Assembly: GCF_901933205.1 (NCBI RefSeq)
Contig: NC_044578.1
Span: 14,284,501 to 14,348,500, forward strand
Direction of reading: 5' to 3'
DNA length: 64,000 nucleotides
Source: Camarhynchus parvulus
Taxonomy: Eukaryota > Chordata > Aves > Passeriformes > Thraupidae
Shown: positions 38,901 through 53,846 of the stretch, one piece after another
Layout of the letters: every line of letters starts with the position of its first letter
Position numbering within the stretch: position 1 is the first letter of the stretch
Made by a program: the position numbers and the translations under genes
The notes under the pieces: generated by a model
Told to the model about the DNA's origin: nothing
The model's input: only the letters and a program-made list of their open reading frames with translations
Databases searched by the model: none

Positions 38901-40117
38901 TCCGGAGACAGGCGTGGATAGCCAGATCCTTTACTGTGAACACACATAATGAACCCTCCAGAAACAAATTATCACAGTTCCTTTTTAAAGATGATGCCAA
39001 ATACTGAATTGCTATTGACATGAAAATGAGTTCTGCAAGTCGTGAATGAGATGATTTTTATCTACTTGTGTGGTTTTAATATTGACTCTGAGACAGACAA
39101 GCAGCACATCAGAGTGGTATAGGTGATTACTGGCCTTGGATGAATGCAAGACCTGACTCAGGTACAGCTTAGCCATAAGACATTTCACTCTCTTCTGGAA
39201 GACAAACTCCTGATACTGCTATAAAAGGGGCAGCAATCAAAGATATTGTCACCTGATGCTCGGGGTACATCATTTATCTTCACCCTACAACTGTGACTGA
39301 CCAGATCTGACACCAAGAGTGAAGCTCTGTTACACCATAAACTTGATTAGGGATATGCTTCTATAATAAATACCAAAAAAAGCAGAACAATTTATTTTTC
39401 AAAGGGATGAATGATCAGTAATTACTGACAGTAATGTCTTTCTTGGTAGGAACATATTTTCTGTAGTCACAACCTCTGGTTGGCATGCCTGCCATAAACA
39501 ATGACTTCTACACAGATGTGTGTGTACTGGTGGAACTTATGACTAATGAACACTGTTTCGTATACATAACTTTCACTTCAGGTCAGCATTTAACGACCAG
39601 GTTTACCTTTTTGATCCAGCATTATTTACCAGGAAACTTTTGACAAAGACAAGAAATCCTCTGAAAACTGACAAACACAAGCATAGACACTGCTTTCCCA
39701 GACTGAGCTGCTAAGCTCACTAAATATTCAGCATGAATGGAGTATTGCAAGTTAAAACCTGCTACTGCAGTCACTTCCCACAGCATCCTCAGCAGAGCCA
39801 TGCTGAGCCTGCAGCAGAGGCAGAGTACCTGCTCCAGAATCACTTCACAATAACCAGTAATAGTGGCAGAAATTAAAGTCTGCATGCATTTATTTTAATG
39901 AAAAATACCCGTGCTAAGATCATCCAGGCTTGCTGAAGAGATGCATGCCCCAGTCACCCCACTGAGAGGGATGATGGGAGACAAGAAGTTAAACACACAA
40001 CTGATCAGACAGACTACACTGGGGATGTTATGAACCCACCTTTGAATCTTGAAACCACAACTCCAGAAGTTTCTGTGGTAAACTAGTTTTTGCAATGCTT
40101 TTAAGTAAGGCAGTTAC

Positions 40118-40219
40118 AAAAAAAAAAAAAACAAAAAAAAACAAACAAACAAACAAAAAACCCAAACAAACAAAAACTCCCAAAACAAGCCAAAATATAC
40201 AAACAAAAAAACTACAAAA
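40118..40219. repeat. A-rich / (AAAC)n simple repeat
   Basis: A run of 14 adenines followed by irregular AAAC and AAAAC units with a few interrupting CC dinucleotides. On the minus strand this makes a long T/G-rich tract. It could be simple-sequence expansion or the decayed A-tail of an old insertion, but no recognisable element precedes it. Confidence 0.85.
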
Positions 40220-42234
40220 CGTCAACTATTTAGGTTCAGTTTGAAAGTCCAAGCAGAAAGTTCTTGGGGGAAGGAACAGGGTAGCTCCAAGCCATATGGA
40301 TAAGTCAGAGCAGCAGCACAGGATCTTTTTACTTGGTGGAAATGCTTATGGTTATTAGGAACCTTTAACCACTTAGCATTTGCACTGAACCATAAGATCA
40401 CCAAGGGCTATTTACCACAGCTAAAGGAACTGTGATTAACAAAGTACAGAAGCTGACATCAGGCTTGCACAATAATAATCAAGTGTCTACAAGAGATTAA
40501 AAACAGGCATTTCATTTGGGTTCTGACTTTTTTTAATCTTCTGGTCAGCAACTGGGATACTTCTGAGAATCCAGACATCACAATTCAATAACAAGGTCTA
40601 AAGATGGCTTCTACTAGAAAAGCATGAAACCCAAGCTGCTCCTGGACTGTTCTTAAAGATTGTTTTACAGTTCTATAAATAGAAATCAATTATAATGAAT
40701 ACAGTCCACTTATATTGATCTGACTAGAAGCTACTTCCTAACATTTTCATTAAATAGGGGATCACAGAAGGAAAACTGAAAATGAAAAAATACAGTTCTT
40801 GACATAGCCAGTTCACCCAAAGTGTTAGCCTCATTAATGCAGGGTCAGAGCTACATCAGCAATGGATTTTAAGACCAAAGAACCACATGCCCAAACCGCA
40901 AGGCATCACTTAAACTGTGAGGCAGATGATTTTTGAAATAGTCTGCTTTAGGAGGCTAAAACACCCATTCTTATGTATACTGATAATTACATTGGCTCCC
41001 GATAAAGGTCTACCTGATGTTGCCTAAATGAGCGGCAACACTCATTTTAAACTTCTCAGTACTGTTTAAAAAACTTTTCTCCTCTACTGCATGCTTTTCA
41101 TTTAACTTATATACTAACACAGAATACACTGAAAATTAAAGCTATTGATATGATAAAAAAAACACTGAAGCAGATTCTGATATCAATTACTTCACTGCCT
41201 TCTGTAACCCATGATGGGCATCACACACCATTCTGGAGAAAGTCTCCAAGTGACACTAAGTTTGTAGAAGACCATGACATTTGGGTTTGCCAATTATAGG
41301 TCCAAAGAACAATCAAATCCCACATTAAAACTCAGGCATGCATCTTATCCAAAGTCCAGCTGGTACTACTTAACTTGCTTTCAGAATGACAGAAAAAATG
41401 CTGACAGTATCTTGCATGCTTTCACTCTAATTGTAAGGTTAGCAGAGAGCATGATGAAAAAGACAGGCTAAAGGCATATGTTTATATGGCTCAGTATAGA
41501 ATGGGAAAGGTATTAAAAACCCCAGTCTAGTAAGAAGGTGGAAAGGTACCTGGTGGTATCTCCAATTTTTGTCAGCCTTCATGTAAAGTGTCTGCCCATG
41601 TTTACTAACCTGCAGTTTTAAGCACCAAACAATTACACCGTGGTAACCTCTGGGCTTTCTATCACAAGTTTTCTAGGTGGAACACCAAGGTGGTCTGGGT
41701 TATCAAGGGTAAAGCACAATAAGGATGTGCAGAGGGGTCAGCGAAAACATAAAGGACTGGCACAATTTTGTGACAGTTTAAAGAACCATGAATTATTTTA
41801 AATGGTAATAAAACATTTAATCTCTTGCTTCTCTAGTGACCAGCCAGTGCTAATCCTCCATGGAAAGGAGACAGATTCCTGACAGTGCCAGCTCAACCAG
41901 GGAGCAGAAAGCCACAGCCTCACTAAGCTCTCTGCACCCACATGACTGACAGAGCTGCCCAGACAGAGCTCAGTGGGAGCACATTGTCACCCTGAGCTGG
42001 GCTGCAGGCAGTGCCCTGCTCGTCCCCCAGGGCTGGCCAGCAGCACTGAGCAGCCCTGTGGGAGGGGTGCCCAGGCACAGGAGCTCCTCTGCTTGGTTCA
42101 TCCAGCTTGGAGGTGTCTCTGAGGTTTAGTCAGCTTGTGCCCAGCATCAAAACTGCCACCATAAAGGGAAAAAAGACAGGCCACTGACATGAGAGAGGAG
42201 ACTCCCTTCTGAAGAGAACAGAAGGCCCCCCATA

Positions 42235-43872
42235 CAGACCAGACCCACTTGTTAGGGAAGCCTGCTGCCCCCCTGGGGCCCTGGTTAAAGATGGAAGAGA
42301 AAGCTTCCTCCCCTGATACAGACCTCAGATTATTATCCCTTACTGATTTTTCAGGTGTGCAGCAATGAAGTCCCAACAAGAAGTCTCAGGGCAACCAAGA
42401 GACCTCAGAGCCTTGGGACCACTGGTTAAGGGATCAGAAGCACAAGCAGTATTCCCCTCCAGCTTTGTAACTGCAGGGAGTGATGAGTGCAGAAACGAGA
42501 GAGGCAGCAGATCAATACCTGGCTCTGAGCCTGGTGCCACCAACAGAATTTTTGGGTTTTGATAATGGGTAGGTTTACACAACAGCAGGACTGCTGGAGA
42601 CACTTGTCTCTCTCCTTGCAGAGGAGTCAGCAGGGCTCATTGAGCCCTAGAGTTTTAACTAGAGTTTTAAACTAGATTTGAAGAGAAAAAGAGATAAAAA
42701 CCAGGCTAACTAGAGATAAGCCTGGGGGCAGCACACCAATGTTTGAGGGATGGTGTGCTTAGTGAGGCTGCTGAGACAGCCATTTGCTGTCTCAGTGGAA
42801 GCAGGGGATGCAGATCCATGTGGCAGCAAAGGGTTACTGATGTGTTAGGTCCCTCTGAATATGGTGATTGTCAACAAAGAAGGACTGGTGAGTGATCTGG
42901 TGGCTGAAGGCCACCCTGGAAACAGAAACAATGAAATAATTTTTGATTATTGGAGAAATTGGCCTGTTTAAGGGACTGGTTGATAGAATCCCTTGGGAGG
43001 CATTACTGAACTGCCTGTGGCTAGGAAGGTTTTCCAGAGTGGTCTGGACAGGTTGGATCAATGAGCGAAGGCCACTTCTATGAGGTTCACAAATACCAAG
43101 TGCTGGATTCTGCATGTGGGTCACAACAACCCCACGCAGCACAACAGCCTTGGGACAGAGTGTCTGGAAAGCTGCCCAGTGGAGAAGGACCTGGGGACCC
43201 TGGTTGGCAGGAGCCGAACATGAACATGAGCCAGCTGTGCCCAGGTGGCCAAGAGGCCAATGGCCTCCAGGCCTGTGTCAGCAATGGTGTGGCCAGCAGG
43301 AGCAGGGCAGGGATTGTCCCCCTGTGCTCAGCAATGGTGGGGCCACACCCCAAGGGCTGTGTCCAGTTCTGGGGCCCTCAGTTCAGGAAAGACACTGAGG
43401 GGCTGAAGTGAGCCCAGAGGAGGGCAGTGGAGCTGGGGAAGGGTCTGGAGCACAAGTTCTGTGAGGAGCAGCTGAGGGAGCTGGGGGGGCTCGGTCTGAA
43501 AGAAAGGAGGCTCGGAGGGGACCTCATCACTTTACAAATACCTGAAAGGGGGTTGTAGTGAGGTGAGAAATAGTCTCACCTCCCACATCAGAAGCAACAG
43601 GGGAAGGCCCTCAGCTTGCACCAGGGGAGGTTTAGATTGGATGTTAGGGAAAATTTCTTCACTGAAAAGGTTGTAAAGCTTTGGGCTGCTCAAGGAAGTA
43701 GTGGAATAGCCATCCCAGGAGGTATTTGAAGGATTATTTGAAGGATGCATAGATGGGACACTCAGGGACATGGTTTAGTGGTGGACTCAGCAGTGCTGGC
43801 TTAACAGATGGCTGGCTTAACAGACCTTTACCATCTTAAAGGTCTTCTCAAACCTAAAGGATTCTAAAGGCT
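42235..43872 (+). mobile_element. CR1 non-LTR retrotransposon, internally deleted copy
   Basis: The 3' half (about 43015-43872) follows the order of the avian CR1 3' end: end of the RT-region ORF (LDRLDQ-like, then a GHNNPTQHN-like block), the untranslated part with the gaggggacctcatcac and ggtttagattggatgtta segments, and the terminal cttaaaggtct and gattctaaag stretch. The 5' part (about 42235-42650) resembles the end of CR1 ORF1: the frame around 42315-42560 reads DYYPLLI..., SLRATKRDLRALGPLVKGSE and FGF, as in the ORF1 esterase-like domain. Between them, at 42840-42960, lies a decayed end of the ORF2 endonuclease (NKEGLVSDLVAEG...). The core endonuclease and reverse transcriptase regions are absent, with a join at about 43010. 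Stops and frameshifts make it non-functional. It lies antisense to DDAH1. Confidence 0.85.
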
Positions 43873-46209
43873 CACGTGTGTATGCTGTAAAACAAAACCC
43901 CCATAACCTAATTAAGTTCAGGAGCCCAGCAGAGCCTTAAATCTCTCTCCTGAGCCTAGCTTTTCTATTACTCTGAAACAGACATCATTAACCTGCAGGA
44001 CCATCTATAACTACAGAGAAAGTGGAAAAAGTGCCATGCATTTAGCAGCAGCTATGCTGTATTACCTCAGGGTATACAATACATAAATAACTTAATAAAC
44101 TCTTTTTGCCCTCTGTTTTGTTTTAGAAACCTCTACCTCCTGGTGTGAGAACAATCCCTGCAAGCAGTAAGCTGCAGCTGGGGCAACAGGCCAGTGCAGG
44201 CTGCAAGCTATGGCTCATACACAGCTACACAGCCATGCAGAGGCTCCACAGGGGGCAGGGGGTGGCACCTGAGGGTGCTCAGCACTGAGGAGCAGGTTAC
44301 CTGGCCCAGCACAGGATGGGCTGTTGACAAAATCCTGCCACGCAGCAAGTAGATTTGGGAAGAGATACCAACAGATGTTGAAAAAGCAGTTAGGTGGTTT
44401 CCAAATTAGGTGGTTTCTCCAATTCTTGTTGAGAGGATGGGATTTGACAACCACAGTCCTTCACTGCTCATTCTGTCCCTCACTGCTGAAGGACCAGCTT
44501 TCCTACACCACATGAATGCAGTCACAAGTGATCCCCGTGTGTCTTGGGGGTCTAGGGAATAACAAAAGTCTTGGGTAGGAAGTTTCCTCTTAACCGAGGA
44601 AGGAAATACACTGAGCTCTTCTGCAGCAGCTCCTGTAGTTTTCCCAGCACCAACTAATTCTCCATTCTTTATTTGGCAGCTGAGAAGAGGCCAGGTCAGT
44701 GTGGGCGCATTTTGCTGAGCTTTTGGGTTTCCATCTGTCTGCATAAGCACAGAAATGGTAGAAATGCTGTTTTGTGCTATCCCAAGCACATTAAGACAAC
44801 TTAGGCAGCAAGAGCAATGTGCTGATGAGGGCTCTTCACAGCAACTAACCCTGCTGTATGCAGAAGGTGACGTTGAGAGTTTATACAGGAGGAATAAACA
44901 ATTGAGAACATACTGCTGGAACAAAAGGTGCTGGAACTGGCAATCTGATCAATGATCACAACATTTCCACTGGACTTACTCAACTTAAGCATCAAGTGCA
45001 CTGGCAACTGCACACAGCTAAGCAAAACACCAGTTTAGACATATTAGCAATCTACCTTTGGCTTACTTCAAAAGCCTTTACCTTTCTGCCAAATCAAAAC
45101 TCCACAGAAACTATGAATTTTAAAGTAACTTCAGAAGCTTAGAACACAGAAACATAATGCCTTGAAATAAGTCTGATTTGCAAACAAATCATTAAATGCA
45201 TGACTAATTTTTCTACTTTACTAAAAAAATACTGGGCTCTTTCCCAGCACTGCTTGAACATGACCAAATTTAATTCAATTTTTTTTTTCTCCTTACAATA
45301 ACTTGGAGAAAGAACAGACATAACCCTAGATTTTATTTTGTTTTGTTCCAGACAGACAATCAGTAAAGAATCCAGTGTTGCTGGGGGGATAAGCAATAAT
45401 ATCTATAAAGCCTGAAAGCTCAATCAATGCTATTACAAACTACTGCAGAAATTTGTCTACTGCATAGTGTTACCATAATTGGTGACAAGCCATCTGAATA
45501 AGGAGTCTAGTCAGTGAAAGAAAAAGCTGGATCCTTCCTGAATACTGCATTATAGGTTTTCAGTAGCATGAAACAGAGGAGATTAAGACAGTGCTGCTCA
45601 GTACATGCATCTGGCAGACAGTTTATCAGAAGGCACAACACACCTGAAACAGCACTGCTCCAGCTGTGTATGCAACCAGGCTGTTGTGTTTGGGATAGAC
45701 CTCAGCAATCCCCTGTGCTCTTCAATTTTCTCTGGTCTGACCAGGCTTCAGAGCTCAACCTACCACGTGCCTCTTTGGCAGGCTTCCTGGACACAAACCC
45801 TCCCTCTATTGATTATTTGCAGAAATGGTGCTCTACGACCTTCACCCTTTCCTTCTTCCTCTGCCCCTGCCTGCCCTGGACAAAACCACATCCAACAGTT
45901 AAGAGACCAGTAAGGCAAGTCCAGCTGAGTCCTGCCTTACAGGGAGGCTCAGCTCAGGAGTGCACGATCAGGAGTTGGGCTTTACTGGGTTAAGCCAAGC
46001 ATACGCCAACTGTACTGCTAAAATATTCATGGGTTTGCACTTATGTTACATAAAAAGAGTAAGAGATTGCAGTTTGAGAAACCAGTGCTTACGTAGCCTG
46101 CATCCATCCTCCTTCCCTGTCACCCAGTACAAGTGATAGTGCACTGCAACAGTCTTGGTTCACTTTCATAACAGCCAACAGATGTAGACTCCTTCCTTTC
46201 CTGGAGCAG

Positions 46210-46520
46210 CACTTGGCACCTGTCCCTGTTCAACCATGAGGTCTCCATGGGTCAGCCCCTTTCTTCATCCTGGTAAGGACCCTCTGCACAGCCTAGACCT
46301 CAATGGTATCACTCCTCACTCGCCCCAGTTTGGGGCCACTCACAGCTCAATAAAGATGCCTCAATCTCCTCTAGGTCACTGATAAAGGCAGATTTGACAG
46401 GATAGATGGTAGGACAGACCCTGCAGCAACATCACTTGCCACTAGACTCCAGCAACTGTCTCAATGGGGAATTCAGAGACTGAACATAAACCTCAGAAAA
46501 CTATCTTGAGAGGCTGCTAA
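46210..46520 (-). mobile_element. Ancient CR1 fragment
   Basis: Read on the plus strand, this matches the reverse complement of the CR1 reverse-transcriptase region in order: ccccagtttggggccact, then cactgataaaggcag, then a degraded equivalent of the segment that reads 'ccctgnggaacaccactngtnactg' in typical copies. Divergence is high and indels are frequent, so it is older than the 42-kb copy. The limits are approximate. Confidence 0.55.
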
Positions 46521-48258
46521 CAGACACTCACTGGGATCAGCAGGAGGGTCAGGAGCAGGTGCTGGGCTCCCTCAGCACAGGGTGTCCACATACATCAGTG
46601 CTTGGACTTCCAGAGCACCTGTGGTTGGTACCTCCAGAACCAAAGTTGGAGGCAGTAAGAGCAGAGAAGCTTTGGGTACACTAGGAAATAGCCCCTCATG
46701 CAGCTACAACATGCAGCTCTTTCTGGGGGCCTCTATGAAAGTGACATTATCACAGATGTTTGCCAAGATGTCCAAGGCAGACACTGCCACAGCACACAGA
46801 GCTCTGGGTAGGCATGTGTGCATTCCTGCTTTCTAAAGCCTTTGCCATTTCACTGTTTTCATATGACATCCTGGTCACCAACTACTAAACACAGACACTC
46901 CAGATAAACAAAACTGACAGTAACCACCTGGGAAGGGGAGGATGCCTTGGAAAGGAGAGGGATCAGGAATAGGCAGGTAGCATCCTGCAAAATGAGCCCC
47001 TTCTCCCCCTTTCCACAAGACATTGCTGTAATGATGTTACCAGGAGGAAGAATTGTTGTAAATAAGAGTTAAATGTTCAGACAAGCACTACACTGCAGTG
47101 CCATGCATTGTTATAACTTTAAAAGGATACTTGTTCAAGTTTTTTTTTGTTTTACTTCATAGAAAACTCAAGGGAGGGATTGCTCCATCATTCAAGAACA
47201 CTAATAATATTCAAATTATGCCTGAAAGCTCTGTCTCTCTCTTGTTTGTGACTCTGCCTGGACAAGTCACTCAAGTAAATCCCTTTTCCTGAAGGGGAAA
47301 TGGTACAAATGGCAGCAGGACTCACAGAGCTACATATCAGTGTGTCATGGGAAGGACCAGTGAAAACTCGCTTGGACTCTGGCTAAGAAACAGCTGCTTC
47401 TGAGAGTAGCATGTGGTAAACACTTCACTCTGGTGCTGTCACCTTAAAGAGCATTCAGGGTATTACAAAGAGTAAATACACATGGTTATGCACATGAAGT
47501 GCACGTGTACAAGTTGTACACAGTTATCTCTGATACTACACTGCTGGGGAGAATTTAAGAAAACTTTGCAATTGATAAGAGAAAGACACTATGTGAAAGA
47601 CACCGCCAAGACCAAGAGGAGCTATTGCTGTACTAGAGCTAGCGACCTGTCCCACAGGCAGAACAGCACAGGCCTGTGGATCTCACAATGCACTATGGTA
47701 CCAATGATGGGAACTGAAAGAGACATGAGAAGGGTGACATTAAAAGATGCTTACAGGAAGGCAGGCTGTCACTGCTCATTGAGAAGATAACTGGGTGGCA
47801 CTTCAATGCATGCACTGCCTGATGAAACTAATTTATGAATGGACTGAAGACATTAAGAAAGTACTAAGAAGATCTAAAGTAAGGCACGTGTGGGTGGGCA
47901 TCCACCACACCTCTCTCCAATGGCCTGAGTCCCGCACACATGCAGGGAACCTGCAATGGTTGCACAAGGAAGGCGACATCAGGTTCAAGGGCATTACGGC
48001 TGACACCAAGTACAGCAAAACACACATCAGCTCTTGTGCACAGGCCAGTACATACAATTATCACAGGCACCAGTGATGCACTGCCTGGGGCTGAGCTCGG
48101 GTTCAACGTGTACCGAATATGGGGTTTGTGGACTGAGCAGGGCTGCACCGCGGACACAAACCCGCACAAGCCGCCAGCGACCCTTCCCGCCGGACGGATT
48201 GGGCTCGCTGACACGGAGCGAAAGCCCGCACGCCCCAGAATGGATGAGTCATAGTTTA

Positions 48259-49353
<1,095 letters not shown>

Positions 49354-52300
49354 TTAGGCGGTTCATGTGGGTGACCAAAGGAAGAATATCCCATGACAAG
49401 GGCAGTTCCAAATACAAATCCCAAGAAAATAAGCCCAGGCGGCTCTCACGTCATGGCTTTCTGCAGGGCACTCACTGGCACAGCGTGTCCACCTGCTCCC
49501 ACTCCTTCATGCTGTTAACGTTTCCACCTCTGTGTGCTTTCCACTTCTGCCTCAGGGTCTGAGACAATCAGGATTTCACACACTTTTCCCTAAACAAGCG
49601 CTTCCCTCGGTTTCGTTTTCTCCAGTTTGACCCTGACTGGAGGTTATCCCGAAGGAGGGCCAGCTCCTGCCAGAGCACATCTCTGTCTCCCAGGCAGCAA
49701 ATGAGTCTCTGTGCCGCACCTCGCGCCATAGGCAACATCCACAGCGCCAGTCCTCAGCCGCACTGCTCCTGCTCCCGAGCCACCCAGGTATCTCCAAGGT
49801 TTGTCCTCACCAGAGCAGACAAGAAAAAAAGAAGGAATATGAATTTTCCTTCCAGCTCTGCTTTTGCTGGCAAGGCTTTTGCAAGTGTCCCTCTGGTCAT
49901 GGAGGGGACTCCACTAGCACACAGCTCTGTGTTCCCCCTTCAGAGATCAGACAAAACCCAGGCAGCTGCCTTGGCCACGCTGTCACAGATATCTGCAGCT
50001 GTTCAGCTTTTGGGAATATGGTTAATGAACAGCACAAAGGAAATACCAAAGTGTGTTTCTAAAATGGCAGCTCACTAGATTTTCATCTGCATTTTCCAGG
50101 CGTTTTCCAAATATTCTGTAAAGGCTGCTTTTACTTAATGCACATAGGTGCCGTTATTTGAATAAGTGTCATTCACTGAATAATGTGCAAATATTACTTT
50201 GCTTAAAGAAATGGACAGGTAATTGAGTTGCTATCATGTAGGACATTTCAAATTCTTGAAAAACCTCTAAAAGTAGTATCATACTGTATCTGATATAACA
50301 TGTAATCCTTCCACCATTGTTAAAGCCTATTTGGACTTATTACATATTTGGGATATAGCCATTGGCAGAGTTTGGTTTTCTTTTCGTTGGCATCACTTTT
50401 AGCCAGAAGAAAAAGTGCTACTATCCAGTAATTTTTAAACTTGCCAGGGTTTCCTACAGCCAATGGATTGGAAAGTTATAGTCAATACAGATGTTTTTGA
50501 CATCCATAATCACTTTATGTACTTGCAAGTGGTGACAATTTTTAGATGTCACTGAAATTACAGGCTATGAGGTGATGCTACACAGTGATCTCATACATAT
50601 GTGACATGCTCCCTAGGACAGTGAGGCTTGCCCTAGAGGCACAGTCCCCAGTCCAGCTCAGGTGGCCCCAGCTGCTCCCTGGGAGCTGGTCAGGTATCAC
50701 TTCTGACAGCTCCTCAATACCTTTATGGGCAGCAAGGCTGGAGAATCTCTTTGTGAGACACAGTGCTATGAGACAGACCATGCTAGGAACACAGTTGTGT
50801 GTTGGAAATATGTACCATAGCTGTTTAAATAAGGTTTCAGAACTAATGACTACAGAAAAAAGTCATCTGTATTCCCATAAATGTATAAAACTGTGCAATT
50901 TAAATACAAATTAAGATCTGTTTTCTGATTGTGATTATTGTTCTATTATTTATGGTGAATAGAAAGGCATCATTAACAATCTAGGAACAGATGCACCCAG
51001 AGCAATATGGTGCATATTTATAATAAGATTATCCAAATATCAGTTTACTCACAAATTAATGTTACAAAATAGAATGTGTTCACATAGTCTTATGGGAGTG
51101 CTGTTAAAATTCATCATATGCAGTAATGCAAAATAGGTCAGCTACAGGCACCAACATAGTATTTAAATATTCTCTACCTTGTTGATATCCAGTATTTTCC
51201 TGCAACTATGTCCTGCTGGAGAGACTAGTACAAAAGAACAAACTTTTACCTGGGTCACTGAAGGTCAGAGATGGCCATTGCAGTTGAACAGTTTGTGTGA
51301 CCATGACAAAGGAGAATTTGGATCACTGCTGAATACAAATGCATACCACACAGGCAATTGCTCAGGCATGATAGGCAGCTGCAAAGTTGGAAAACATTTC
51401 CCATTGCTTGGAAATGCTGGAACATCACCACCATCCCTAAAACCTTAATGGACATCTCTCACACTGTTAATGAAATGCTACTTGAAACTCTAGAGAGTGA
51501 AAAGCCAGGACAAGACAGCAAGTGAACCATTCAGTCACCAGCACATCCCACTGTAACAAAGGGAATCTGCATCAGAAAGATGGAGAGACATTGAATTTCA
51601 CTTTCTAAAGGAAGACAAGTTAAAGTGATTTCTTCAGCTCGATAAAAAACTGCGCAACCACTGCACAGCCAAACATCATTATTAACACTGATCTGCTGGA
51701 AAAGCTCCCATTATGATCAATGAATCATGCTCTTAGAAGAGGTACATGACCAGAGGTCTTACCACAGCCATAGAAGAGAAAAATGTTACTTCAATCATGC
51801 CTTAGATACACAAGCAGCGACTCAAAGGGGTTTTCACCCAGATAGTTGTCAGAACTTTTCTCTTTCTGCTCTTCTACTGTAAAAAACCACAGTGACTCAG
51901 TGATTCAGTATTTCTACTAAATAATTAAGTATAATCATTAAGAGATAATAATCATTTAGAGAAGCTGAACAAGGCACTTCACCCCACTGCATGGACAAGC
52001 TCCCAAGTGCTTTTACATTTTCCAAACGCTGAACAGATTTGTTTGCCATCTCTTCTTTACATAACAGATACTTCTGGAAGGAGACCATTTGTGCTATCCA
52101 GAACTTCTGGATAGCATCAATCAAGAGTGCATTTGCCAGCCTGTAGAGAAAACCTTTTGGGGAGCAGCATTTTCCCTTGCCTGAGTTGAACCCATGCTAT
52201 CTCAGTGTCTTACTGGGGTCAGATAAATTCTATAGATAGCTGGTTCAGGGGAAACACAATATTTATTTTGTCTGCTGTGGGATAATGATCTGGGTGCTTC

Positions 52301-52701
52301 CTCAGCTGGCATTTTGCATCCTGCAGAGAAGGAGGAATTCCCATGAGCTGACAGCTACGCAGTTGTTGGGAGACAAAGCAGTCAAAGGGTGATCCTTTGC
52401 AAATCAGCTTTGGCAGCATTGTTGCCGTGACAGGGTACCAAGCAGCCTGGACAGCATGCAGAGGCACAGGGCATTCCTCACATTTGTAGTCTTCCCACGT
52501 GTTGTGTTACAATAGATTGCAGTTATTGTGTACAACCAGAATCAACTTCTGGATTTTCTTGGCAAAGCAAACAGATCACTGAGGCAAGAAATGCAGGATT
52601 CTGACTGTTTACCTTCTGTGCTCCTATCTCCACACCTTCACCCTGCTGTATGACCACTTTTACCCTTCTTTCTATGCAGGAGAAAAGTCACTCTTTGAAT
52701 T

Positions 52702-52717
52702 AAAAAAAAAAAAAAAA
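52702..52717. repeat. Short poly-A tract
   Basis: Sixteen consecutive adenines in the intergenic flank. No retroposed gene or repeat body is recognisable on its 5' side. Confidence 0.8.
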
Positions 52718-53161
52718 GCATAGGTTAGGTGCCACAGGTATGAGATGAAAAAGTCAGAAAAATAGTCAGTGGAAATTTATACTGAATTACATAAGTTAAC
52801 ATATCTCTTACAGAAAATGATAGAAATGCACCATTTGTGTCCCTGATGGACAGACTTCCCAGAAATATACCAGAAATGCTACTCCAGCTAAGAGAAGGAG
52901 ACAGAGCTAGGATAAGTGCCTTGCAAATGGTTCTTGTTGTGATTGCAACATAATAAATTATTTCTGCTATCAACAGCATTTTTAATAAAGTATGCTATTT
53001 TATAAGCTTGGTAAGAAAGCATCAGCTCTAGCAGAAGGAAAAATGGTTCATGCCACTCATACTTATGCAGCTACTGTTCAATGGGTCTCACGAATCCAAA
53101 GCCAGCTGCTGTGAAGTGCTGTAGGTGCCCACTGTGGGGCTTCCTGAGGGAAGGGTGGGAT

Positions 53162-53213
53162 ATTGAGGAGCTGTATAAAAATGTTGGTGCCTAATGATGC
53201 TATTTGCATGTTG
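53162..53213. repeat. Dispersed 52-bp direct repeat, copy 1
   Basis: The block running from attgagg through agctgtataaaaatgttg to gcatgttg recurs in the same orientation at 57544-57595, with 48 of 52 positions identical by hand alignment. It includes an Oct-type octamer ATTTGCAT at 53202-53209. The parent element is not recognised. Confidence 0.7.
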
Positions 53214-53798
53214 CTAAATCACTGCTGCTAAACTGGGCTGCACTGATACAAGAGGAAAAATGCATATGCTGTGTTCTTGTCTTCCCTTCATATCCACCAC
53301 CAAAACTATGTCTCCATTGCCTAAAAAAGCAAATGCTTAAAAATGCTGATGGATGCAAGTTAATATTTTTGAAAGGATCCAAGCCCTTTGCAATGTAACT
53401 TGAGTTACCCTTTAATGTTTATCCTAAGACTCCACTTGCCTGTTGTAGAGCCAGCTGACCAGCTGGCAGCACCCTGCAGGTGTGGCAGGCTGTCCTTCCC
53501 TCGCATTGCCTGAAAAGCCCTCGCAAGCTCAGCAGGAGAAGGCAGTGACATTTGGCTGTAGCATTTTTTTGCTTTTCATGGTTTGCATTTCTCATTCCTT
53601 CTAGCAACCAGCTGCTTGAAAATTAATTCACAGCCTTTCTTTTCAGTTAGGCATATTTTGCCTTGATTTATAAAAGCTTTGTACATTTTTTATGTTGACT
53701 TGGTCAATAACTTGCAAATGCAACTATGAAGCTTTAAATTTACATGAAACTTGTTAAAGTGGAATTAGCTTTTATATCCACATCAAACAGAATGTATG

Positions 53799-53846
53799 TG
53801 TGCATATATATAGATATACACATTTCTATATCTATGTGTATGCACA
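53799..53846. repeat. Inverted repeat / hairpin, 20-bp stem
   Basis: The left arm 53799-53818 and right arm 53827-53846 pair over 20 positions with 18 Watson-Crick and two G-T pairs, around an 8-nt loop. The arms are TA/TG-rich, so it may be a degenerate alternating purine-pyrimidine microsatellite. No RNA gene family is recognised. Confidence 0.7.
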
